This document shows positions 1 through 6,803 of a stretch of 52,242 bases of DNA, piece after piece; position 1 is the stretch's first letter; each line of letters starts with the position of its first letter. The notes under the pieces are model-generated. The model had not been told where the DNA came from. It saw only the letters and a program-made list of their open reading frames with translations, and did no database searches. The stretch is from JAICYJ01 sp038212095 (GTDB lineage: Bacteria; Actinomycetota; Thermoleophilia; Gaiellales; JAICJC01): the NCBI GenBank assembly GCA_038212095.1, contig JBBQUW010000020.1, positions 1 through 52,242 on the forward strand, given 5' to 3'. The position numbers were made by a program, and so were the translations under genes.

Positions 1-544
1 TCTCCGTCCGCACCCAGCCCGGCAGCACCGCGTTCGACGTGACGCCGAACGGGCCGGCATCCTGGGCGACGGAGCGCATCAGCCCGAGTAGGCCGTGCTT
101 GGACGCCGTGTACGCGCTGCCCGCCCGCTCGGCCACCTGGCCCGCTGTCGAACTGGTGTACGCCACCCGGCCGTACCCGCGCTCCACCATGCCACCCACC
201 ACCAGCCGCGAGAGCTCGAACGGCCCGTCCAGGTTGACCCGCATCGTCTCACGCCAGACGGCGGGATCCTGCTCCCAGATCACCCGCTCATGGGCGGAGC
301 CGATGCCGTGGTTGACGACCATGATCTCGATCGGTCCCAGCCGAGCCAGCGTCTCGCTCACAGCCAGCGCGCAGCCGGCCGGGTCGCCCATGTCGGCGAC
401 GACGTATTCCAGGCCCAGCGTCGCCAGCTCCGACTCGCTGCGGGCGGTCGCCATCACGCGCTCGCCGCGCTCGGCCAGCAGCATCGCGGCGGCCCGGCCG
501 ATGCCGCGGCCGGCACCCGTGACCAACGCCACCCGGCCCGCCAT
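1..544 (-). CDS. SDR family NAD(P)-dependent oxidoreductase (3' part outside window)
   Basis: The minus strand encodes 181 residues of a short-chain dehydrogenase with a Rossmann fold; the C-terminus lies beyond base 1. The first residues carry the cofactor motif TGAGRGIG. NHGIG sits where the family has NNAG, and the catalytic Ser-Tyr-Lys set is present in SSTAG and YTASK. The substrate cannot be inferred. The ATG at 544 has only a weak ribosome-binding site, and it overlaps the stop (TGATG) of a 12-codon upstream ORF with a good one. The gene follows the CocE-type hydrolase on the same strand and is probably in its operon. The family is sure; the physiological role is unknown. Confidence 0.9.
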   Translation of the reverse strand, partial: MAGRVALVTGAGRGIGRAAAMLLAERGERVMATARSESELATLGLEYVVADMGDPAGCALAVSETLARLGPIEIMVVNHGIGSAHERVIWEQDPAVWRETMRVNLDGPFELSRLVVGGMVERGYGRVAYTSSTAGQVAERAGSAYTASKHGLLGLMRSVAQDAGPFGVTSNAVLPGWVRTE

Positions 545-582
545 CAGGAGCTCTTCATCTCATCGATGTCACAGTCGGTCAC
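544..582 (-). other. Possible 12-codon leader ORF coupled to the SDR gene
   Basis: A GTG at 582 is preceded by AAGGAG with a 5-nt spacer. It opens a 12-codon frame (VTDCDIDEMKSS) whose TGA overlaps the SDR start codon as TGATG. The ribosome-binding site itself overlaps the stop of the upstream hydrolase gene. The SDR start has no comparable site, so ribosomes may reach it by termination-reinitiation. Nothing shows that the peptide itself has a function. Confidence 0.35.
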
Positions 583-592
583 GGTCGCTCCT

Positions 593-2620
593 TCAGGATA
601 GGTCGCGAGGTATCGAGCGCGTCCACGTTCGCTCGTGCGCGGGCACGTCGCCCTCCCATGTCGTCAGCCGGTGCTCGAGATGATAGGCGTCGCGATCGCA
701 CGTCATCGTGCCGCGGGCCTCGATCCGAACCAGCCAGCCGTCGTCATCGCGGCGGTAGCTGATGCCCTGGAAGCAGCGTACCTGGGCAGACAGCGGATCG
801 CCCTCCACGATCGAGTAGACGGCCTCGTTGTCGAACGCCACCCGCATGCCATGCGGGAGCACGGTGTCGCTGCCAGAGTTCCACAGGTAGGTGAGGTCGC
901 TGCGCCCGGTCTGCACGTCGCGGGTCAGCACGCGCGACGTGCGCTGGGTGGCCAGCTCGACCAACTCCAGGGGCGCGGCCGACTGGGGGCTGCCGAACGG
1001 CTCGTCGTCGGTGGGAGCATCCAGCGGGATCACCGGGAGTTCGAGCCTGCTACCCGGCCCCGTGAACACGCTCAGTGTAACGGGCTCCGGCGAGGGCCAC
1101 AGGTGCGGCCAGTAGGTGGGCGAGACCGCCACCCTGATGCGGCTGCCAACGGCGAAGCGATGGCCGATATCGTCCAGCTCGACCTCCACCGAGTAGCGGC
1201 GGCCAGGCTCGAGCGGCTGGGGGTGCTCATGGCTGTCGCGGTGGGTCAGGTTCAGCAGCTGGCGGGTCACGAGCAGCGAGGCGCCGTCGGGCTGCACCTC
1301 GCACAGACGCACCGAGAGTGCAGCGCGGTCGCGGTCGGACGCGAGGTCGAGCGTCACCAACGGCGCCCCCAGGATCGCCAGCGGCTGCTCGAGCGGCGCC
1401 GAGTCGAACACCAGCGACATGCCGTCGTCCGCCCGCTGATCGTCGGGGTCGTCCGCCGTCTCGCCCTCGCCGCACCAGGCGCCCGCGTCCAGCCCGCAGA
1501 TCTGGCGGCCGCGGATGGTGCGCTCCACCGGCGGCAGCGGGTCACGGTCGATGCTGCCGTCGTTCAGCTGCCAGCTCGTTGCCGAAGCGAACGGTGGCGG
1601 CCAGCTGCCCGCCGTCACCCAACGGCCGGGGCGCACGTGGTGAGTGGGTGCCGGCGGCACCGAGTCCTGCACCCATGCCCGCACCATCGGATCGTCCATG
1701 ACGCCGTTGGCCTCGCCGTTCAGCCAGTGGCTCCACCAGCGCACGCACTCCTGCAGGAAGCCGATCGCCGGGCCGGGTGATCCGAATTCGGGCCGGGTGT
1801 GACCCCAGGGGCCGATAAGCCCCTTGCGCGGGCAGCTGAGGCCGGACAGCAGCCGCGGGATCGCGTCCGAGTAGCCGTCCTGCCAGCCCCCGACCGCGTA
1901 CACGGCGCACTCGATCGCGGCGAAGTCCTCGCACACCGAGCCCTGTTTCCAGTAGACGTCGCGACGCTGGTGTTGGAGCCAGATCTCACCCAGCGGCGAA
2001 GCCGCCTCCGCCCGCGCCATCCACATCTCCCTCCAGCGCTCTCCGACAATCCGCGGGTCGGGCGGCTGGGCGTTCGCCAGCAGCATGTAGGTGTCCCAGT
2101 GGAGCATGTCCATCGCCAGAACGGCGCCGCCCTTGTAGTGGACGTCGTCTGCATAGCGATCGTCGGTCGAGCAGAGCGTCATGATCGCCTTCAGCGCCGG
2201 CGGCCGGTGCGCCGCCACCTGCAGCGAGTTGAACCCACCCCAGGAGATACCGGTCATCCCGACCGAGCCGTTGCACCACGGCTGGCTGCCGATCCACGTG
2301 ATCGCCTCCTGTGCGTCGCGCTGTTCCTGCGGCGTGTACTCGTCATCGGGCAGACCGTCCGACTCGCCGTGGCCGCGCAGGTCGACGCGCACACCGGCGA
2401 GGCCGTTGCCGGCCAGGTAGCGGTACATCACCTCGTCTCGCGGCGCGGTGCCGTCGCCCTTGCGGTATGGAAGAAACTCGAACACCGCACCGACCGGTTC
2501 GCGCTCGGCGCCGTCGGGCAGCCAGATCTTGGCCGCCAGGCACGTCCCGTCTGCAAGCGGGATGAAGACGTTCTCGATCACCCGCACGGCGTGCGGGAAG
2601 TCGCGGACGATCGTCGCCAT
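593..2620 (-). CDS. CocE/NonD family serine hydrolase (X-Pro dipeptidyl-peptidase S15 type)
   Basis: A 675-residue protein with an N-terminal alpha/beta-hydrolase domain (about 15-310) carrying the nucleophile elbow GISWGG (Ser126) and a likely catalytic His in GPWGH. A C-terminal jelly-roll domain (about 330-670), typical of cocaine esterase, glutaryl-7-ACA acylase and X-Pro peptidase relatives, follows. Members hydrolyse esters or amides; the substrate is not predictable here. No signal peptide is visible, so it is probably cytoplasmic. The ATG at 2620 follows a strong ribosome-binding site (GGGGGAGG, about 9 nt upstream). The GNAT gene ends 29 bp upstream and the SDR gene follows, so the three probably form one operon. 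Confidence 0.9.
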   Translation of the reverse strand: MATIVRDFPHAVRVIENVFIPLADGTCLAAKIWLPDGAEREPVGAVFEFLPYRKGDGTAPRDEVMYRYLAGNGLAGVRVDLRGHGESDGLPDDEYTPQEQRDAQEAITWIGSQPWCNGSVGMTGISWGGFNSLQVAAHRPPALKAIMTLCSTDDRYADDVHYKGGAVLAMDMLHWDTYMLLANAQPPDPRIVGERWREMWMARAEAASPLGEIWLQHQRRDVYWKQGSVCEDFAAIECAVYAVGGWQDGYSDAIPRLLSGLSCPRKGLIGPWGHTRPEFGSPGPAIGFLQECVRWWSHWLNGEANGVMDDPMVRAWVQDSVPPAPTHHVRPGRWVTAGSWPPPFASATSWQLNDGSIDRDPLPPVERTIRGRQICGLDAGAWCGEGETADDPDDQRADDGMSLVFDSAPLEQPLAILGAPLVTLDLASDRDRAALSVRLCEVQPDGASLLVTRQLLNLTHRDSHEHPQPLEPGRRYSVEVELDDIGHRFAVGSRIRVAVSPTYWPHLWPSPEPVTLSVFTGPGSRLELPVIPLDAPTDDEPFGSPQSAAPLELVELATQRTSRVLTRDVQTGRSDLTYLWNSGSDTVLPHGMRVAFDNEAVYSIVEGDPLSAQVRCFQGISYRRDDDGWLVRIEARGTMTCDRDAYHLEHRLTTWEGDVPAHERTWTRSIPRDLS

Positions 2621-2649
2621 CTGCCTGAACCTCCCCCTTGATCCGGTCG

Positions 2650-3141
2650 TTACAGGTCGAGCGTGTACGCCATCAGGTGCAGCCCGTTCTCGACAATGAT
2701 GTCCGAATCGGGCGTTCGACGGAAGCCCAACCGTTCGTACAGTCGGTGCGCGTCCCGCATGTTGGCGGTGGTCTGCAGCGTCAGCCGGGCCTTCGCGTCG
2801 CGCCGGGCGCGCTCGATGCAGGCCTCGACCAGCGCCCGGCCGACGCCGCGGCTACGCGCTGATCCCGCCACCGCCAGCATCCGGAACCCGGCCTCGTCCG
2901 CCGCGGCGAACTCGGCCAACTCGCTGTCGGCGCTGCCGACGCAGGTGACGCCTCCCAGCACCGTGCCGTCCTCCTCGTCGAGCGCCACCACCACCTCGGC
3001 CTGCTGGGCGCGGCCCGCCACGTCCCGCAGCATGGCCGCGTAGCGGTCGGATGTCGGCCGGCCCGGCAGCGCCCGGTATGCCGCCACCGTGAGATCACCC
3101 AACGCGGCGTACTGGCTGGGCTGGACGGTCTCGATCCGCAT
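2650..3141 (-). CDS. GNAT family N-acetyltransferase
   Basis: About 163 residues with the GNAT fold: a central strand ending in FRMLAV followed by an acetyl-CoA pyrophosphate loop of the R/Q-x-x-G-x-G/A type (ARSRGVGRAL), and the C-terminal NMRDAHRLYERLGFRR segment typical of the family. It would acetylate an amine with acetyl-CoA in the cytoplasm; the acceptor is unknown. I place the start at the ATG at 3141. The frame is open 27 codons further, but TATCGT lies 7 nt upstream of this ATG, the leaderless arrangement seen repeatedly in this window. First gene of the GNAT-CocE-SDR set. Confidence 0.88.
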   Translation of the reverse strand: MRIETVQPSQYAALGDLTVAAYRALPGRPTSDRYAAMLRDVAGRAQQAEVVVALDEEDGTVLGGVTCVGSADSELAEFAAADEAGFRMLAVAGSARSRGVGRALVEACIERARRDAKARLTLQTTANMRDAHRLYERLGFRRTPDSDIIVENGLHLMAYTLDL

Positions 3142-3312
3142 CAACGGCACGATACTCGCCGGATCGCGGCGAACAGGTGGTGATCGCGGTTCACCCACAA
3201 AGGTGGCCCGATATCCCCGCACGGGTCATGCAATCTTTCGCCGTTCCGGCCGATTCTGATCCTACGAGGGCGACTGGGGTGCCCTCTCGGGGTCTAACTA
3301 CGGGGTGGTCTG

Positions 3313-4335
3313 ATGGCATCTGCTCGACGAGACGAGCGCGGCCAAACGGTCGTGTTGATCGTTGTCTTCATGTTCGTGCTGCTGGGAATGTGTGCGATGG
3401 CGATCGACGTCGGCCTCTGGTACCAGGACAAGCGCGCCGTCCAGGCCACCGCTGACGCCGCTGCGCTGGCCGGCGCCTCGGTGCTGCCCGTCAACTACGC
3501 CGCCGCGCAGACCACCGCCGACGCCCAGTTCACAAAGAACAAGACGACGGGCGACACCGTCACGATCAGCAACACCTCTGACTTGACCGCCGGCGACTCC
3601 GTCACCGTCACCGTCACCCGCACCGCGCCGAGCTTCTTCGCCAAGCTGCTGGGCAAGAACAGCGCCACCATCACGGCGACCGCACAGGCGACCGTCAAGA
3701 GCATCACGACGATGGCCTCGAACTTCGACGTGATGCCGTGGGCGGTGATGAAGAACAGCTACGTGCTGGGAAACCAGTACCCGATCTACACCGACAACAC
3801 GTCCAGCAACAACGGCGCCATCTCGCTTCCGTACCAGAACGGCACCAACTGCCCGACGCCCAACGGTGCCAATCCATACCGCGACGAGATCTCGGGCGCG
3901 CTGAACGCCTGCTCGATCGACGTCGGCCAGGCGATCGACCTCAAGTCGGGTCAGAACGCCGGCCCGACCGCGCAGGGACTGAACACACGCATTCCGACCT
4001 GGAAGACCTTCAACCAGATCGTCTCGCTGGTCGGCAATAACACCTACACCATCCTCGACAGCACCAGCAAGCAGCTGGTGCTGATCCCGGTCGTGACGAA
4101 CATGTCCGGCGGCACGACCTGGCCGAACGGATCGGCACAGGTGAAGGTGATCGGGTTCGCATGGTTCGTGATCGAGAGCTGCGGATCCACCTCCAACCCC
4201 TCCTACTGTGCGAACAACGACGGGAAAGAGGTCAACGGCCGGTTCGTGAACATCCAAGACACAGACCCGCTCAACAACCTTGGCGGCTACGATCCCAACT
4301 CGGGCACCGACTACCAGATCGAGCTGACCGCCTAG
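3313..4335 (+). CDS. TadE/TadG-like pilus-assembly domain protein
   Basis: A 340-residue protein. Its N-terminus (about 8-55) matches Flp pilus-assembly TadE/G-like proteins: a GQTVV start, a transmembrane helix (about 12-32), then the conserved AIDVG-x-W and AVQATADAAALAGA segment. The remaining 280 residues would be exported. They are rich in Asn, Thr, Ser and Gly, contain three or four Cys, and resemble nothing I recognise. Usually such proteins are minor components of tad loci, but no tadA, tadB, tadC or pilin gene lies nearby. A GGGGTGG ribosome-binding site precedes the ATG at 3313. A small GNRA-loop hairpin overlaps the stop. Confidence 0.8.
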   Translation: MASARRDERGQTVVLIVVFMFVLLGMCAMAIDVGLWYQDKRAVQATADAAALAGASVLPVNYAAAQTTADAQFTKNKTTGDTVTISNTSDLTAGDSVTVTVTRTAPSFFAKLLGKNSATITATAQATVKSITTMASNFDVMPWAVMKNSYVLGNQYPIYTDNTSSNNGAISLPYQNGTNCPTPNGANPYRDEISGALNACSIDVGQAIDLKSGQNAGPTAQGLNTRIPTWKTFNQIVSLVGNNTYTILDSTSKQLVLIPVVTNMSGGTTWPNGSAQVKVIGFAWFVIESCGSTSNPSYCANNDGKEVNGRFVNIQDTDPLNNLGGYDPNSGTDYQIELTA

Positions 4336-4349
4336 CCGCGCAAGCGGCT
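4334..4349 (+). terminator. Small GCAA-loop hairpin at the end of the TadG-like gene
   Basis: A perfect 6-bp stem (AGCCGC/GCGGCT) closed by a GCAA tetraloop begins at the stop codon. No T-tract follows, so intrinsic termination is doubtful; it may stabilise the 3' end. Confidence 0.35.
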
Positions 4350-4359
4350 ACGGTGGCCG

Positions 4360-4511
4360 GTGGAGAAGGTCACCCCCGCGCACCGCGCCGGGCTGCGCGC
4401 CGCAGCCACCACGACCGCCGAGAGTTCGTGCCCGCGCTGCGGACCGAGATGGTCTGGCTGAAGGCGTCCTGGCACTGCGACGGCTGCAGGTACAAGCACG
4501 GCTGCTGCTGA
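4360..4511 (+). pseudogene. Frameshifted small zinc-ribbon protein
   Basis: A GTG at 4360, with TACGGT 5 nt upstream, opens a frame that reads to SSCPRCG at about 4442 and then runs into a stop. A +2 frame continues as TEMVWLKASWHCDGCRYKHGCC and ends at TGA 4511. Joined by one extra base around 4441-4443 the two halves give about 50 residues of a classic zinc ribbon: CPRCG, a Trp-containing turn, CDGC and a terminal CC. The gene is therefore either a true one-base-deletion pseudogene or carries a sequencing or assembly indel. It lies between the TadG-like gene and the sigma factor, same strand. Confidence 0.6.
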
Positions 4512-4704
4512 GCCACACCGGTACCGCTCGAATCTCTGGGAATACGGGCGTGGCGGGTGGCGTTAATCCCCATCGAAGGGTCAGCGCCTAGGGTCTTGCC
4601 AGGGTCGCGAGACACGCGCCGAGACACTTCGTCTGTTTCACACCAACGATGGCCACACGATTTCCAGCGGTTGGCCGTCGGACTGCAAGGGAAGAGGTAC
4701 CACA

Positions 4705-5760
4705 GTGACGTTGATTCAGGAGCCGACCGTTCGGCAGGTCGTCGAGCGGGCACAGGAGGATGGACAGCTGAGCAGCGACGAGCTGACCGCCGTGATGGCC
4801 GAGCTCGACCTGTCCGACGACGATGCCGACGAGCTGCGCACGGAGCTGGCAGAGCTGGGCGTCGAGATCGTGAGCGTTCGCGATATCGACGCCGAGGCCG
4901 CCGACGAGACGCCCCCACCGGCGTGGTTCTCGCCGTCCAGCGTCGACGCCCTCGATCTCTACCTGGCGCAGATCGGGCGCACGCCGCTGCTCACCAAGCA
5001 CGAGGAGCAGCAGCTCGCCCAGCGGATCGAAGCCGGCGACGAGGCCGCCAAGCGGCGCATGGTCGAGGCCAACCTGCGCCTTGTCGTCTCGATCGCAAAG
5101 AAGTACCGCGGTCACGGAGTCGGATTTCTCGACCTCATCCAGGAGGGAACGATCGGCCTGGTGCGGGCGGTGGAGAAGTTCGAGTGGCGGCGCAACCTCA
5201 AGTTCTCGACGTACGCCACCTGGTGGATTCGCCAGGCGGTGCAGCGTGCGGTGGCCAACCAGAGCCGCACGATTCGGGTACCCGTGCACGTGCACGATCG
5301 GATCCGCAAGATCGATCGCGCCCGCCGCACGCTGGAAGCCAAGCTCGGCCGCGAGGCCGGCGACGACGAGGTGGCCAACGAGGCAAAGCTGACGCTGGCC
5401 GAGGTGCAGGACGCGGATCGCCTGCGACCCCAGACGGTGTCGTTGCAGCGGCCCTCGGGCGAGGACGGAGACAGCGAGCTGGGCGACCTGATCGCCGATC
5501 GCTCGTCGCAGGACGTCACCGACACCGTGGCCGAGGGGTTGCGGACGGAGGCACTGGGACGCGCACTCGACCGGCTCACGCCGCGCCTGCGGCGGATCCT
5601 CGAGCTGCGCTACGGACTGTACGACGGTGAGCCGATGTTGCTCGAGGCGGTTGGTCGTGAGGTTGGACTGACCCGCGAGCGGGTGCGTCAGCTCGAGGCG
5701 GAGGCGCTGGCCCAGCTGGCCGGCATGCCGGACGTCGAAGGGCTGCGAGAAGCGGCGTAG
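4705..5760 (+). CDS. Primary-type RNA polymerase sigma factor (RpoD/SigA family)
   Basis: A 351-residue sigma-70 protein directing RNA polymerase to promoters. Residues 1-60 resemble a region 1.1-like acidic helical segment. Region 1.2 is at DALDLYLAQIGR. Region 2 (about 110-185) contains VSIAKKYRGHGVGFLDLIQEG, then the -10 recognition stretch KFSTYATWWIRQAVQRA. Region 3 follows, and region 4.2 ends in LTRERVRQLEAEAL. Regions 2.3-2.4 are as conserved as in housekeeping sigmas. A second primary-like paralogue elsewhere cannot be excluded, so I give no symbol. The GTG at 4705 has a modest GAAGAGG site. The gene is monocistronic: a strong hairpin follows at 5767. Confidence 0.93.
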   Translation: MTLIQEPTVRQVVERAQEDGQLSSDELTAVMAELDLSDDDADELRTELAELGVEIVSVRDIDAEAADETPPPAWFSPSSVDALDLYLAQIGRTPLLTKHEEQQLAQRIEAGDEAAKRRMVEANLRLVVSIAKKYRGHGVGFLDLIQEGTIGLVRAVEKFEWRRNLKFSTYATWWIRQAVQRAVANQSRTIRVPVHVHDRIRKIDRARRTLEAKLGREAGDDEVANEAKLTLAEVQDADRLRPQTVSLQRPSGEDGDSELGDLIADRSSQDVTDTVAEGLRTEALGRALDRLTPRLRRILELRYGLYDGEPMLLEAVGREVGLTRERVRQLEAEALAQLAGMPDVEGLREAA

Positions 5761-5766
5761 CACGAC

Positions 5767-5794
5767 CGGGAGACGCGCTTCGGCGCGTCTCCCG
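5767..5794 (+). terminator. Perfect 12-bp UUCG-loop terminator hairpin after the sigma factor
   Basis: Twelve perfectly paired bases (CGGGAGACGCGC with its complement) closed by the extra-stable TTCG tetraloop begin 6 nt after the sigma-factor stop. There is no T-tract, which is common for GC-rich actinobacterial terminators. Confidence 0.8.
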
Positions 5795-5828
5795 ATGCGC
5801 CGCCACGTGCGGCGGGTAGGCTTGCCAG

Positions 5829-6803
5829 GTGATCCCGACGGTTGTTACCGAGCGCGAACCGCCCCTGCTGCACCTTTCCGAGAGCGACGTCAGCAGGCTG
5901 CTGCCGGCGCCGGCCGATGCGATCGCACTGGCGCGCCGTGCGATGGTGGCGCTGGCCGACGGGCTGGCCGAGCTGCCACCCAAGCCGGCCGTGCACCAGC
6001 GGCCGAATGCGTTCGCAAACGCGATGCCGGCCTATGTCAGCGACGGCGACCTGCTGGGCCTGAAGTGGGTGGCCGTGCAGCCGGCGAACACATCGCGCGG
6101 CCTCGCCACCATCAACGGGCTGGTGATCCTGGCCGACGCCGAGACCGGGCTGCCGCTGTCGGTGATGGACGCGTCCGCGCTGACCGGCTCACGCACCGCG
6201 GCCGTATCCGGCGCTTGCATCGAGGCCCTTGCACCACCCGACGTCGGCCACGTCGCGATCACGGGCGCCGGGCTGCAGGCTCGCACGCACCTCGCGCTGC
6301 TGGACGCGATCGGGCTGCACGACGTGACGGTGCACGTCCGCCGCAGCGGCTCGGGAGAGGCTCTGTGCGCCTGGGCCGCCGACCACGCTCCGGCGGTCAC
6401 GCTGACCTGCGTCGATCAACAGCGCACGGCGGTGGAAGGCGCCGGCGTGATCATCACGGCGGTGCCGATCGGCGCCGACGGTGCACGGCTCCACCCCGAC
6501 TGGCTGCGGCCGGACGCGCTGCTGCTGCCGCTGGACTACGCGACGTCGGTGGGCGCCGAGATCGCCGCATCGGCACACCTGTATGCGGACGACATCGGGC
6601 AGCTCGTTCGGTACCGCGACTCGGGCGCGTTCACCGGCTACCCGGACCCGGCCGGGTACTGCGGAACTGCGATACGGGCGCCGCGACCCCCTGGCATGGT
6701 GCTGTGCCAGAACCTCGGTAACGGCGCGGTCGACCTGGTGTTCGCAGACCACGTGCTGCGGGCGGCGCGGGCGAGTGGCGTCGGCGTTCAGCTGCGCCGG
6801 TAG
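5829..6803 (+). CDS. Ornithine cyclodeaminase / mu-crystallin family dehydrogenase
   Basis: A 324-residue NAD(P)-binding protein of the ornithine cyclodeaminase/alanine dehydrogenase/mu-crystallin family. The N-terminal substrate domain has the conserved LGLKWV and NTSRGLATINGLVILAD segments and the arginine in TGSRTAAVSG. The Rossmann domain carries the loop ITGAGLQARTHL. Members cyclise ornithine to proline or reduce imino or keto acids; the substrate cannot be fixed here. The GTG at 5829 follows TAGGCT by 6 nt, indicating a leaderless transcript. The 3' end overlaps the convergent ATPase gene by 16 bp. Confidence 0.88.
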   Translation: MIPTVVTEREPPLLHLSESDVSRLLPAPADAIALARRAMVALADGLAELPPKPAVHQRPNAFANAMPAYVSDGDLLGLKWVAVQPANTSRGLATINGLVILADAETGLPLSVMDASALTGSRTAAVSGACIEALAPPDVGHVAITGAGLQARTHLALLDAIGLHDVTVHVRRSGSGEALCAWAADHAPAVTLTCVDQQRTAVEGAGVIITAVPIGADGARLHPDWLRPDALLLPLDYATSVGAEIAASAHLYADDIGQLVRYRDSGAFTGYPDPAGYCGTAIRAPRPPGMVLCQNLGNGAVDLVFADHVLRAARASGVGVQLRR

